From positions 1 through 26,848 of the forward strand of contig JAHEEZ010000011.1 of assembly GCA_024640445.1 (NCBI GenBank): a stretch of DNA of 26,848 nt, written 5' to 3'. Within the stretch, counting starts at the first letter, position 1. Every line of letters starts with the position of its first letter. Made by a program: the position numbers and the translations under genes. This document shows, in pieces, positions 6,331 to 14,490 of this stretch. The DNA comes from Acidobacteriota bacterium. GTDB taxonomy: Bacteria > Acidobacteriota > Blastocatellia > Pyrinomonadales > Pyrinomonadaceae. The notes below the pieces were generated by a model. That model was not told the DNA's origin, did not search any database, and saw only the letters and a list, made by a program, of their open reading frames with translations.

Positions 6331-7302
6331 TCAGTCGAATCGGATCCTCTTTCCGGTGTTGATGGCTTCGTAGACCGATTCGACGAGCTCCACTGATCTG
6401 AAACCGTCCAAAGCCGTCACTGGAGGCGTCTTGCCTTCAAGTATGGAATCGATAAACGCACGGTCTTCCTGCACATAACCCCATCGTTCTTCCTTCTCGG
6501 TCATCGCCCAGGAATGTGTTTCGAAGTTGGCGTCAAAGCCCTTTGAATCTATGAGGTGCTCCATTTCCTGCGTGAGTATCGTGCGGTGGTGGCAGAAAAC
6601 CTCGATCCTCTCGAAAGGAAATAGCCAGCTCGCGTCCGACGACGATGCGAAGGTGGAGTGAAAGCCGTTCTTGAATTTGAAAATGACCGAAAACTCATCG
6701 AGTTCGGGATATTCGTGCTGAGATCCGTAGGCGACCAGTTCTTCTATTTCCCCGAACTGGAACCTCATCATATCGAAAAGATGGATGGTCGTTTCGTACA
6801 GGAACCCGCCGGTCACATTCACATCGCCGGTCCACACAGGATTTTTCAGTTCCCCCCGGTTCATCTTTATGTGCGCCGAATGGGCCGCGTCCGATCCGAG
6901 CAATTCCTTTAATTTCGTGTAGACCGGCGCGTACCGGCGGTTGTGGCCGACTTGAAAGACCCCGTTCCCGCCGTCCGCGACGGCAAGGAGTCCCCTCGCC
7001 GCTTCCGTTCCGATCGCAAAAGGCTTTTCGCAGAAGACATGCTTGCCGTGACCCACCGCGTCTGTTGCGATCTCGACGTGTGTCTTGTTCGGCGTGCAGA
7101 CCACAACGGCGTCGCAATTGTCGAAAAGCTCTTCTCTCGATTCGCAGACACGTCCGCCGATCTTCCGCGCCGCGGCCAACGCGCGTTCCGGAACGATGTC
7201 AAATAGCGCAGATATCTCCGCCCGTTCATCACCGGAATGGATCCTGCCGTGAACATTGCCGATATAGCCCGTACCGATTATCCCTATCCGTACCTTGTCC
7301 AT
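6331..7302 (-). CDS. Gfo/Idh/MocA-family NAD(P)-dependent dehydrogenase (inositol-dehydrogenase-like)
   Basis: A 323-residue cytoplasmic oxidoreductase of normal family length. An N-terminal Rossmann fold (KVRIGIIGTGYIG, with GTGYIG at 10-15) binds NAD(P). CEKP at 91-94 supplies the usual catalytic Lys93, and ETTIHLFD (170-177) the catalytic His174 of the second domain. The family oxidises ring or open-chain sugars and cyclitols. ATG 7302 is 7 nt after the stop of the IolI-type gene, and the longer upstream frame overlapping that gene is rejected. The tight spacing indicates one operon, so the substrate is probably related to myo-inositol or an inosose. The protein itself is not diagnostic enough to name iolG; other sugar dehydrogenases are possible. 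Confidence 0.85.
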   Translation of the reverse strand: MDKVRIGIIGTGYIGNVHGRIHSGDERAEISALFDIVPERALAAARKIGGRVCESREELFDNCDAVVVCTPNKTHVEIATDAVGHGKHVFCEKPFAIGTEAARGLLAVADGGNGVFQVGHNRRYAPVYTKLKELLGSDAAHSAHIKMNRGELKNPVWTGDVNVTGGFLYETTIHLFDMMRFQFGEIEELVAYGSQHEYPELDEFSVIFKFKNGFHSTFASSSDASWLFPFERIEVFCHHRTILTQEMEHLIDSKGFDANFETHSWAMTEKEERWGYVQEDRAFIDSILEGKTPPVTALDGFRSVELVESVYEAINTGKRIRFD

Positions 7303-7309
7303 ATAAGTT

Positions 7310-8155
7310 CTACCAGCTGCCTCCCGCCGCGCCGCTTTGGAGTCCAAGCACATCGATGGTCGCCCTTCTTGCCTTGACGGCGACCTCGAACGGGTCCTGG
7401 TCCCAGTATTCGGGCCGGAAGATCTCGATCGAGACCATGCGGTCGTAGCCGATCCCGTCGAAATGCGACTTGATCTCCTTCAGCGGAAGGATCCCCTCGC
7501 CCGGGTAGAGCCTCTGCGCGTCGGTCAGTTCTTCCTTTGGAAGGTCTTCGGCGTCGTTGATGTGGAAAATGAACAGTTTTTCGGGATCGAGCGAATCGAT
7601 CGCGCCGAAACTGGAGTTCCCCGCGTAGAAATGGAACGAGTCGATAACAAGGCCTATGTTCTTACGGTCCGTACGTTCAACTATCTCCTTGCAAAGGTCC
7701 AGCGTCTGAACCGAGCAATCCGTCTGACCAAGGAATTCGAAAGCAAGCGAAACCCCGTGCTTATCCGCGATAGCCCCGAGTTCGTGCAGCACCACTACTG
7801 AGCCTTCAACGATCTCTTCCTCGCTGAGCCCTTCGGGCAGTCTGCCGGGGACTACGACCACATACGGACATCCTATTGCGCCGGCAATCGAACTAAGTTC
7901 TTCGCATTCCGCCTTAATGCCTTCGTACTCTTCCGGGGTCCTGAATGTTACGTGCTCGATCGAGTTTATCGAGTACGGCTCCAGCCTGTTTTCCTTCAGC
8001 AGCGCCGCAAGATCGTCCGGAGTATTTGTCTCCAGGTATGTCCTGAGTTTCGACGCCCATATCTCGATCAGATCGTATCCGGCGCTGGCCGCCGCCTTGA
8101 TATCCGTCTCAAGATTCGCGCGCATCGTAGTGGCTCCGTTAAGTGCGATCTTCAT
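7310..8155 (-). CDS. iolI: IolI-type 2-keto-myo-inositol (inosose) isomerase, TIM barrel
   Basis: A 281-residue cytoplasmic protein of the xylose-isomerase-like TIM-barrel family. It resembles Bacillus IolI along its length: MKIALNGATT at the start, AGYDLIEIW, ALALLKEN-type helices, AFEFLG, NIGLVIDSFHF, FIFHINDAEDLP, TDAQRLYPGEG and VSIEIFRPEY. The four metal ligands expected from IolI are all present: E140, D172, H198 and E244, at the same spacing. IolI interconverts inososes in inositol catabolism. The ATG is well supported by GAAGGAG about 8 nt upstream. It is the first gene of a two-gene unit with the dehydrogenase. No iolE, iolC, iolD or transporter is in view, so an alternative cyclitol or sugar isomerase role remains possible. 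Confidence 0.8.
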   Translation of the reverse strand: MKIALNGATTMRANLETDIKAAASAGYDLIEIWASKLRTYLETNTPDDLAALLKENRLEPYSINSIEHVTFRTPEEYEGIKAECEELSSIAGAIGCPYVVVVPGRLPEGLSEEEIVEGSVVVLHELGAIADKHGVSLAFEFLGQTDCSVQTLDLCKEIVERTDRKNIGLVIDSFHFYAGNSSFGAIDSLDPEKLFIFHINDAEDLPKEELTDAQRLYPGEGILPLKEIKSHFDGIGYDRMVSIEIFRPEYWDQDPFEVAVKARRATIDVLGLQSGAAGGSW

Positions 8156-8189
8156 TAACTTTCTCCTTCAATACTACTGCGTTTGATCG

Positions 8190-8198
8190 ATAGTAACA
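8190..8198 (-). promoter_or_regulatory. Candidate extended -10 promoter for the isomerase-dehydrogenase unit
   Basis: The minus strand reads TGT-TACTAT (8198-8190), an extended -10, with no clear -35. The start would be near 8183, leaving about 28 nt that include the Shine-Dalgarno. The rest of the 8156-8449 gap between these divergent genes shows nothing I can name. Confidence 0.4.
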
Positions 8199-8449
8199 CG
8201 CGAGTTTTAGGAATTGAAAAAGGGCTTCAATCAAACCGATCGGCCAATTCGCTAACCATTTTCAATCGCTCGTGACGACGCGTCTCTTCCCTCAAAGCTT
8301 CTTTTCCAGTCGCGCGGAATACTACCGTGGCTCCTTGTCGTGTCCTGAATATCAGAGCTCCCGTAACGCGGCCTGCAACCCATTCGATTGCATACCAGTC
8401 GAAGGAATTGTTATTCTCTTTTGGTCAGGACCCTCCCGAAGTACCAATT

Positions 8450-9841
8450 ATGAAAAATCTGCTTTATCTGATCCTCTTGCTCGCTGTTTGCGCGTCTGTC
8501 TCATTCGCACAGCCTTCCCGCGATTCCGAACTTTCAAAGGTCCAGTCTCTTGACCAGGCAGCGCTTTCAAAAGGCGACAGCCTTCCATTGATGGACGTCA
8601 AGGACCATATGTACCGTGCTGAGGTGTACATGTCGAATCGGCAATTCCCCAGCGCGAGGGCACACTGGAAGATCGTGCTCGCCAACTTCCCTGATGATCC
8701 GTCGATTCCGGCTGCGCTGTTCGGAATGGGCAGGTCGAACATGTGGGAGAGGAATTATGAGACGGCGATCGAGTGGTTCGACAAACTCGTCAAGGACTAC
8801 GTAGCGACACCGGAAGGCCAGGAGGGTCTGGCATTCAAGGGTGCCTGTTATGTACGGATCGGCAAGAACCTCGACGCGGCCCGGACATACGAGATGTACG
8901 CGGCAATGTTCCCTTCCGGCAAGAGGATCGAGTCCGCTTACCTGAACATAATCGATGCCTACCGCGAAGCCGGTGAATACGATAAGGCCGATGAATGGGT
9001 CGACAGGACCGCCGGCAAGTTCCCGGGCCAGCCTTCAGAGGTGAACGCGCTGCACGCCCGGCTTCGGATGTACCTTTTCCGCAAGAACTGGCAAGGGACC
9101 GAAGCGACTGCTCAGAAGCTGCTTGAACTGAACCGCTTTTCGGGATCGATGGCCTACGAATACGAGGTCACGTACCTCAAGGCTTACGCTTTGGAGATGA
9201 TGGGAAGTGAGGATCTCGCGATGCGGGTTTACAACTCGATCCCTGCCGATCCCGCCTCATACTACGCCGGGCTTGCTAGTGACCGTATCGAAGCGCTCGG
9301 AGGATCGTCCGCTGCCCGCGAGTCGGAAATGCGTTCGCGAGCCGCGAAAATGTCTGCACAGTTTCCGGTCAGGTTCCGGAACGAGCTCGTGCGTTATGGG
9401 CGCGAACGGGGTGTGGACCCCCGCTTCCTGCTGGCCATAATGAAGCAGGAAAGCAGTTTCCGTCCGACCGCCAAATCACCGGCAGCGGCGCGCGGACTGC
9501 TGCAGCTGACGTACGACACGGCGATGAAATATAGCGCCGCAGCGGGTCACGGCAAGATCACCGCAAACAGCCTCTATTCGCCGGCGGTGAACATCTCGAT
9601 CGGAACGATGTACATAAAGAAACTGAAAGAAGAGTTCTCAGGTCTTTACGAAGCGATCGCCGCTTCATACAACGGCGGCGAAGACAACGCGCTTCGATGG
9701 CTTGAGCGCAGCAATCCCAGGGAAAGAGCAATCTTTGCATCGGAAGTCGGATTCGCCGAGACAAAGAAATACGTGTTCAAAGTAATGGGAAATTACAGGG
9801 TTTACAGCGAGCTTTACGACGAGAACCTCGTCAAGAAGTGA
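8450..9841 (+). CDS. Periplasmic soluble lytic transglycosylase (TPR repeats + SLT domain)
   Basis: A 463-residue exported enzyme. Residues 1-20 are a signal peptide (KNLLYLILLLAVCASVSFA). Residues ~50-310 are helical TPR-like repeats, resembling the superhelical part of Slt70 or YbgF-type proteins (YRAEVYMSNRQFPSARAHW, ALFGMGRSNMWERNYETAIEWF). Residues ~318-455 are an SLT domain: catalytic Glu334 in KQESSF, then AARGLLQLT, the AVNISIGTMYIKKL helix and AASYNGGE. Such enzymes cut peptidoglycan between MurNAc and GlcNAc, leaving 1,6-anhydro ends, during wall turnover. The ATG at 8450 gives a clean signal peptide; a TTG at 8327 is rejected. The Shine-Dalgarno is weak. The gene is alone and ends at a strong terminator. 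Confidence 0.9.
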   Translation: MKNLLYLILLLAVCASVSFAQPSRDSELSKVQSLDQAALSKGDSLPLMDVKDHMYRAEVYMSNRQFPSARAHWKIVLANFPDDPSIPAALFGMGRSNMWERNYETAIEWFDKLVKDYVATPEGQEGLAFKGACYVRIGKNLDAARTYEMYAAMFPSGKRIESAYLNIIDAYREAGEYDKADEWVDRTAGKFPGQPSEVNALHARLRMYLFRKNWQGTEATAQKLLELNRFSGSMAYEYEVTYLKAYALEMMGSEDLAMRVYNSIPADPASYYAGLASDRIEALGGSSAARESEMRSRAAKMSAQFPVRFRNELVRYGRERGVDPRFLLAIMKQESSFRPTAKSPAAARGLLQLTYDTAMKYSAAAGHGKITANSLYSPAVNISIGTMYIKKLKEEFSGLYEAIAASYNGGEDNALRWLERSNPRERAIFASEVGFAETKKYVFKVMGNYRVYSELYDENLVKK

Positions 9842-9862
9842 TCGTCGGTCCGATCTCGGTTC

Positions 9863-9907
9863 AAAGGCGGCAGAGGCGTCCGGGCCTTTGCCGCCTTTCT
9901 ATTTCTA
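9863..9907 (+). terminator. Strong rho-independent terminator after the transglycosylase gene
   Basis: A near-perfect 15-bp stem, AAAGGCGGCAGAGGC (9863-9877) with GCCTTTGCCGCCTTT (9884-9898), has a 6-nt loop and is followed by CTATTTCT. Confidence 0.8.
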
Positions 9908-9920
9908 ATCCGAACACGGT

Positions 9921-10847
9921 TCACTTTTCAATCGCGGCGAGAATTGCCACAAATATCGCGACGACGACCGTGACAAGTGCGAAGAACGCGATCAGTCCGA
10001 TCGCGAAATAAATGGTGATCTTGCTCGTATCCTTCCGCTTGATGCTCAGCGCGAACTCTTCGGTACTGGTAAGTTCAAGTTCTTTCGTGGGAGCCGGAAT
10101 TCCCCTTTCGGCGTACTCCGCGAACGCCGCAACAGAATGTATCCACCTGTTTGCCTGTTCTGGCGGGATGGACCAACGCATCACGTTCTGATTCCCCGAA
10201 AATTGAAGGTGGATGAAACCGGGAATGATCTTAAGGTGGTTCCGGACAAAGAATGCACGGTCGTCCAGGATCTGCCTTACTCGCGCAGCGCCCCCATTAT
10301 CTTGCACCAAGGAACGTGCCCACGCCTCATCATCGGTCCAGATCTTCACATCTTCAAGACCCCTGAGTCCTGGTTGGAGAGGCTGTTTATCCAGAATTTC
10401 CGCGAAGAACGCCGTGTCCGCGTAATCGAGGGTGATCCCGGCTCGTGTCTTCAACGACGTTTCCATCAGAACTTCCAGTATCGGACCCCTGTGAAAGAAG
10501 ACCTCGGTCTTTCGTCCGGCGATCTTGCCTTCAAAACGCCTGAAGAACAATCTGTACATCCGTCCTTGAAGACCAAGAGGTACAAACGCACGATCCAGAA
10601 GCATTTTGCGGCGAAGTACGGAAAATAACAGGAAAGCGTTCCCACCTCCGAATATCACTACAAAGAAAACAACCGCCGCGACCGCAACTCCCCAGACGGC
10701 TCCCCCGAACGCCCCCGCGATGAGGCCCATGAAGACCGACACGATTCCTACAACAAACACCACGGCAACAGCGGCGATCCTGATAACAATTACCCGCGCG
10801 AACACGCTGAGACACCCCTTTCCCAAAGCTTCGTTTGCAGAGTTCAT
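9921..10847 (-). CDS. Unknown membrane protein with soluble central domain
   Basis: A 308-residue protein I do not recognise. Two N-terminal hydrophobic segments (about 18-40 and 45-78, the second Gly/Ala/Val-rich) are followed by a mixed alpha/beta domain of about 200 residues (80-275). A C-terminal membrane helix spans 278-304. The central part has no clear enzyme motif. FVPLGLQGRMYRLFFRRFEGKIAGR suggests a membrane-proximal basic face, and GPILEVLMETSLKTRAGITLDY a beta-rich core. AAGGAA lies upstream of the ATG. It follows the zinc-ribbon pair on the same strand, but a terminator sits between them, so it may have its own promoter. The topology resembles membrane proteins annotated only as hypothetical. 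Confidence 0.75.
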   Translation of the reverse strand: MNSANEALGKGCLSVFARVIVIRIAAVAVVFVVGIVSVFMGLIAGAFGGAVWGVAVAAVVFFVVIFGGGNAFLLFSVLRRKMLLDRAFVPLGLQGRMYRLFFRRFEGKIAGRKTEVFFHRGPILEVLMETSLKTRAGITLDYADTAFFAEILDKQPLQPGLRGLEDVKIWTDDEAWARSLVQDNGGAARVRQILDDRAFFVRNHLKIIPGFIHLQFSGNQNVMRWSIPPEQANRWIHSVAAFAEYAERGIPAPTKELELTSTEEFALSIKRKDTSKITIYFAIGLIAFFALVTVVVAIFVAILAAIEK

Positions 10848-10904
10848 TTCTCTTTTCCTTTTGGGGGTCTTGAGCCTTCAGTCGGGATCCGACTGCTGTG
10901 AATG

Positions 10905-10938
10905 GCAAATAGAAACGGGCACCCCGCAGGGTACCCGT
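10905..10938 (-). terminator. Rho-independent terminator after the zinc-ribbon pair
   Basis: On the minus strand ACGGGTACCC (10938-10929) pairs with GGGTGCCCGT (10924-10915), with one G-U pair, around TGCG. It is followed by TTCTATTT. Confidence 0.65.
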
Positions 10939-10966
10939 CCATCCTATACGCATTCCGGCAAAGCAA

Positions 10967-11530
10967 TCAATGCTCCTCGAGCTTAGATCTATCGAGAGTG
11001 CGCGTCGTGTCCTCAGTAACGCTCGTCGGCTGAAGGTCGTTTGTGTCCCGCCAGTTCCCCGCCATCGGAGGCTGAAAGAAAGATTCCGCCGGCTGATTCT
11101 CCTGCGGAGGAAGGGCTGGCTGGGCAGGAGCGCGTCCCGTCAGGTTTTGCCTGAAAGAATCGACAAATCCGGCATGCGCTGTGGTCGGCAGTGACGATTC
11201 GAAGATCAGCGCGTACAGGATCCTCAGTAATCCGCCCCAAAAAGTGATTATCGCCGCCAGGGCTACAAAAATGGGCGTTATGTCCAGAGCCGCGGAAGTT
11301 ACCGCGAGGATCGGGACCACGATCAAACTTGAAAGCATCAACAGGGCCCCCTGCTTTACGCCCTTCTTCTTCGGAGACACCGCCTTTGGGTCGGTGCCCA
11401 GAAGCTCCGAGGGCAGTCCGCCTTTCGCGACGATCTCGATCATCCCGGTCATAAGAAATCCGCATCGCGAACAGAAACGGGTCTCATAACCTGTCTGTTG
11501 CTGACCGCACCTGGGGCAATGAATGGCCAT
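10967..11530 (-). CDS. Zinc-ribbon, two-TM protein with SVTEDTTRTL tail (paralog B)
   Basis: A 187-residue protein. Residues 5-23 form a zinc ribbon (CPRCG...FCSRCG). A short basic linker leads to two membrane helices (about 62-83 and 86-110). The remaining ~75 residues are Pro/Gln-rich and probably disordered, ending in NWRDTNDL...SVTEDTTRTLDR (159-181). The upstream gene encodes a protein with the same plan and similar N-terminal, linker and tail motifs, so the two are tandem paralogs. The ATG overlaps the upstream TGA by one base (TGATG), implying translational coupling; AAGGAGG lies about 13 nt upstream. The function is unknown. The ribbon and tail could be interaction sites on the cytoplasmic side. 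Confidence 0.8.
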   Translation of the reverse strand: MAIHCPRCGQQQTGYETRFCSRCGFLMTGMIEIVAKGGLPSELLGTDPKAVSPKKKGVKQGALLMLSSLIVVPILAVTSAALDITPIFVALAAIITFWGGLLRILYALIFESSLPTTAHAGFVDSFRQNLTGRAPAQPALPPQENQPAESFFQPPMAGNWRDTNDLQPTSVTEDTTRTLDRSKLEEH

Positions 11531-12087
11531 CAGTCGTTTGATTCCTCCTTTTGCAAGAGTCTGGTCGTGCCTTCCGTAACGCTTCCGGGTCCGGCAAGAT
11601 CGCCTGTGTCGGGGACCCGCCAGCCTCCGGGCTGCGGCGAGGCGTATTCGTCAGCGGTCTGCTGCATATGTCCCGGCAACGCGTGTTGACCCGGCGCATA
11701 GCCCATTCCGATCTGTCCTTCACCCCGCATCGGCACGAAGCCCGGTATTTCCTTGGATTTCCCCGGGAGGAAGAACAACGAGGAAAGAAAGATCATAAAC
11801 GACCCGAACACTCCAACGACTCCGGCCATCGCCGCCAACTCCTCCACGTCAACTATCGCCCAAAACGGCGTGACGATCAGAACGAAGAAGAGGAACCAGA
11901 ACAAGCTGAGTATTAGCCCGTTCCGGCGTGTGAAGAACTTCGATTTGCCCTTCATAAGCGCTTCCAGCTGGGGAAGCGTGCCGCCGTTTGAGAGTATCTC
12001 AGTGACAAGCCCCATAGGGAGGCCGCACTTGGGGCAAAATTTAAGGTTTCCTGATACCTGCTGGGTACCGCAGCGTGGGCAATACAT
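11530..12087 (-). CDS. Zinc-ribbon, two-TM protein with SVTEGTTRLL tail (paralog A)
   Basis: A 185-residue protein and first gene of the pair. Residues 3-21 are a zinc ribbon (CPRCGTQQ...FCPKCG). The linker shares EI...GG.LP.L with its neighbour. Two hydrophobic helices span about 57-79 and 85-107 (LILSLFWFLFFVLIV; VGVFGSFMIFLSSLFFL). The C-terminal 75 residues are Gly/Pro/Gln-rich and low complexity, ending in GWRVPDTGDL...SVTEGTTRLL (156-178). GGAG sits about 6 nt upstream of the ATG. The 206-bp gap to the next gene upstream may carry the promoter; only a weak TTGAGC/TATTAT pair is seen there. No enzymatic motif is visible. The tail is the most conserved part relative to paralog B, which argues it is functional. 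Confidence 0.8.
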   Translation of the reverse strand: MYCPRCGTQQVSGNLKFCPKCGLPMGLVTEILSNGGTLPQLEALMKGKSKFFTRRNGLILSLFWFLFFVLIVTPFWAIVDVEELAAMAGVVGVFGSFMIFLSSLFFLPGKSKEIPGFVPMRGEGQIGMGYAPGQHALPGHMQQTADEYASPQPGGWRVPDTGDLAGPGSVTEGTTRLLQKEESND

Positions 12088-12293
12088 TCGGATCTCCGGG
12101 TTTTGGCGACAAATAATATCGGCCGGGGGAAGGATCCGCTCAATGCGGGCGCCGCGGCCAGTCCAAACTACGCTAAACTATCGCCCAGAGTTCGTTTTAT
12201 TTCAAGTTTTAGAGCCTGAAAGGAACCACGACGAACTTGTTCCGGCAGGTAAAACCCGCGACTTGTATCCGGTCCGGTATATCCGTTGCGCGC

Positions 12294-12713
12294 CTATGCT
12301 TGCCCGGTGGTAATATCGAGTTTCGACTCCGCCTTCTCTGTGAGAGCTTCAGATTCCAGCAGTGTTCGCGCCAACAAATTCGACAACGATATAACGCCGG
12401 TCGGCGACCATATTTCGCGGTCGAGTTCGCTGTCGGACCGAATCCTTGCTATCCCTTCGCGTCGCGCCGTCTCCACCTCGCCGAGATATTCGAATGCCTT
12501 CTCTTCTGAACCGAGCGCCTCCGGAAGCGTCCACTCGAACGGATCGTCCCACAATTTTGAGTTTATGCCTCCGAAGGTCTGTTCAACCTTAGCCGCGCTG
12601 CGAATCAGAAAGGGAGACGCTTCTGAAGGCCAGCCCGCTCTTTCGATCAGCGCCCTCCATCTCTCTTGCAGCGCCTTGAACCGATCGTCGAACTCTCTGG
12701 TTTTCTTTCCCAT
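12294..12713 (-). CDS. Hypothetical small soluble protein
   Basis: A 139-residue, mostly helical, charged protein with no signal peptide, membrane helix or cysteine. It has many Trp residues for its size (ERWRAL, AGWPSE, KLWDDPFEWTL, REIWSPTG). The segment ETARREGIARIRSDSEL...LARTLLESEALTEKAESKL looks like two helices. I recognise no family. ATG 12713 has only a weak upstream GAG. The gene lies 81 bp downstream of the lipoprotein gene on the same strand, with a terminator between, so it is probably expressed separately. The coding call rests on length, codon use like its neighbours, and the absence of a better frame on the other strand. Confidence 0.6.
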   Translation of the reverse strand: MGKKTREFDDRFKALQERWRALIERAGWPSEASPFLIRSAAKVEQTFGGINSKLWDDPFEWTLPEALGSEEKAFEYLGEVETARREGIARIRSDSELDREIWSPTGVISLSNLLARTLLESEALTEKAESKLDITTGQA

Positions 12714-12744
12714 AATCTCAAAAGACCGTTTCGAGAAGCAAAAA

Positions 12745-12766
12745 GGACGGAAGCAGCCTCCCGTCC
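12745..12766 (-). terminator. Rho-independent terminator after the lipoprotein gene
   Basis: On the minus strand GGACGGGAG (12766-12758) pairs with CTTCCGTCC (12753-12745) over nine positions with one G-U pair. It is followed by TTTTTGCTT. Confidence 0.7.
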
Positions 12767-12794
12767 CGCAAATTCTGTCAAAAGATTCGAGAAC

Positions 12795-13172
12795 TCAGTT
12801 CTTTATGAACTCCCTGTCGTCTTCCATCAAAACAAGCCCGTAATTCTTTCCATTGTAAATGACGCCGTTGCGAATCTTGCCTTTTACAAGGATCTGCGTG
12901 TCACGGGTCGGCACCCCTCTTCTCTCTTGCGAAATGACCCAGATGGAACCGGTTCCGTCGTCGATCTTGTAGATCCCGCCGCCTTCCTTGATCAAGGGAA
13001 TTGAAAGACCATAGCTCGTTTTGACGACGCCCGCAATTGCCACCGATTTGCCGTTGTACCTTGAAGGGTCCGCCTCGATCTCCCCGATGGACTTTCGTTG
13101 TGGGCACCCGGAGGCAAAGAGAACGGCAGTGGCAAGCAGAACCACACCCGCTATTCTGTAAGTAAGCTTCAT
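12795..13172 (-). CDS. OB-fold lipoprotein
   Basis: A 125-residue exported lipoprotein. Residues 1-22 are a signal peptide with hydrophobic core VVLLATAVLFA and a lipobox-like FASGC, so Cys23 would be acylated. The mature part is a small beta-barrel-like domain: IEADPSRYNGKSVAIAGVV, IYKIDDGTGSIWVIS and ILVKGKIRNGVIYNGKNYGLVLME. This pattern (Y-xGKxVxxxGxV, DDGTGxIWV, VxGxV) is that of OB-fold tRNA_anti-like or DUF4131-like nucleic-acid or ligand-binding domains, found in many short lipoproteins of unknown role. AAGGAG precedes the ATG at a normal distance. The gene is followed by its own terminator. The membrane location is clear; the ligand is not. Confidence 0.8.
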   Translation of the reverse strand: MKLTYRIAGVVLLATAVLFASGCPQRKSIGEIEADPSRYNGKSVAIAGVVKTSYGLSIPLIKEGGGIYKIDDGTGSIWVISQERRGVPTRDTQILVKGKIRNGVIYNGKNYGLVLMEDDREFIKN

Positions 13173-13313
13173 TCTATCTCCTTCTATCTAATGGTTTTGG
13201 GGAGCCGGATCTCAAGTAGCAAGATTCTGCGCGATTTGAAAAGTTTGCAATAATAATTGATTATTTAGTTTCTGCGGCGATTCGTTTACGCTTTTCCCGA
13301 TCCTATAAAAGAA

Positions 13314-14426
13314 ATGGCGGTTACTCAAGAGAAATTCCCAAACGCGAAATTCTCGTTCTCGTCGTGTATCGGCACCGACGTCTGGCATCCCGGCAAGCCC
13401 ACGGGCGGCTACGAATGGTGGTATTTTGACGCATTGAGTGATGACGGCCGCGAAGCTATTGTCATAATTTTTATGGACAATTTCATCTTTTCGCCCCGAT
13501 ACAATGCTCTGAACAGGGCTCTGAAAAAGAATTCCAGGCAGGACATCCCGGCTCCCTGCATACCTGCGCTCGCATTTTCTTACTACAAGGACGGGAAGCC
13601 CGTATACAGATCGGTTTCTGAGTACCCGATGGAACAGTTTTCGGCGGATCCCGAATGGCCGCATTGCGAGATAGGTCGAAGTTCCTTCCGCTGTGACTCT
13701 GCACCTTACGGTTCGGGTTTCGCGGTAAACGTATTCGTGGAATTATCGGGTGGACGGAACCTGCACGGCAATTTTGAATGGCTTTCCGTAGAAAGCGATC
13801 TGTCTCCGGCTTCGGAGGCTTCCGGAATGGGGTCAGCAGCCGGACATTCATGGAACCTTGTGGCCCCCAGGTCCGACGTGACGGGCAAAATGGTCATCGA
13901 AAACCGAAAAAGGTCCAAAACGGAAGAGGTGAACTTCAGAGGCACCGGCTATCACGACCATAATCTGGATAGCCGCTGGATGCCGGAGGCGGTATCGAAT
14001 TGGAACTGGGGAAGGGTCCATTTTGCCGATGCCACGGCTGTATTTTATGATTACGCAGGTCACGAACCCGGCGACAACTGTTCCAGGCTGTACATCGTTC
14101 GCGACAATGCGATCGTAGAACTCGATGCCGTATTCGATATCAATGGGACCGGCCGCGACAAGTTCGGATTGAAGTACCCGAAGACCTTCGCTGTGCATGC
14201 CGACGATGGATCTGAACTCCTTGTGGAACAGAAGAAGGTTCTGGATTCCTCGTTCTTTTATACTCGGTTTGTCTGTGACGCGTCGCTTACTTTGAACGAC
14301 GACAACATTCGCAATGCGAGCGGAATATCGGAATACCTCGTCCCCGCAAACCTCCGCAATGGTTGGTTCGACAGATTGATAGACATGAGAATAAGCCGGC
14401 CCGGAAAACCGGCACTGCTGACCTGA
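13314..14426 (+). CDS. Carotenoid 1,2-hydratase (CrtC)/AttH-like lipocalin-fold protein
   Basis: A 370-residue protein resembling the hydroxyneurosporene synthase (CrtC) and AttH family, a double lipocalin-like beta-barrel. Supporting motifs are GGYEWWYFDA (31-40), GKPVYR and GTGYHDHNLDSRWM (210-223), then NWNWGRVHF (230-237), the family's most conserved block. CrtC adds water to the terminal double bond of acyclic carotenoids. Many family members in non-phototrophs act on unknown isoprenoid or hydrophobic substrates. There is no signal peptide. No other carotenoid gene (crtB, crtI, crtD, crtF) is in the window, so a carotenoid role is unsupported by context. The start ATG has only a weak purine stretch upstream. 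A different in-frame start downstream cannot be excluded. Confidence 0.75.
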   Translation: MAVTQEKFPNAKFSFSSCIGTDVWHPGKPTGGYEWWYFDALSDDGREAIVIIFMDNFIFSPRYNALNRALKKNSRQDIPAPCIPALAFSYYKDGKPVYRSVSEYPMEQFSADPEWPHCEIGRSSFRCDSAPYGSGFAVNVFVELSGGRNLHGNFEWLSVESDLSPASEASGMGSAAGHSWNLVAPRSDVTGKMVIENRKRSKTEEVNFRGTGYHDHNLDSRWMPEAVSNWNWGRVHFADATAVFYDYAGHEPGDNCSRLYIVRDNAIVELDAVFDINGTGRDKFGLKYPKTFAVHADDGSELLVEQKKVLDSSFFYTRFVCDASLTLNDDNIRNASGISEYLVPANLRNGWFDRLIDMRISRPGKPALLT

Positions 14427-14490
14427 AACACTGCTTAATCGGTTCGCTTCAAGATATCGGGCTGGTCCGGATCGAAAGAGCCTCTCAGAT

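Noticed and set aside
7303..7353. Longer start for the dehydrogenase overlapping the isomerase gene
   Set aside because: The extra 17 residues do not belong to the Rossmann fold; the ATG at 7302 gives the normal N terminus.
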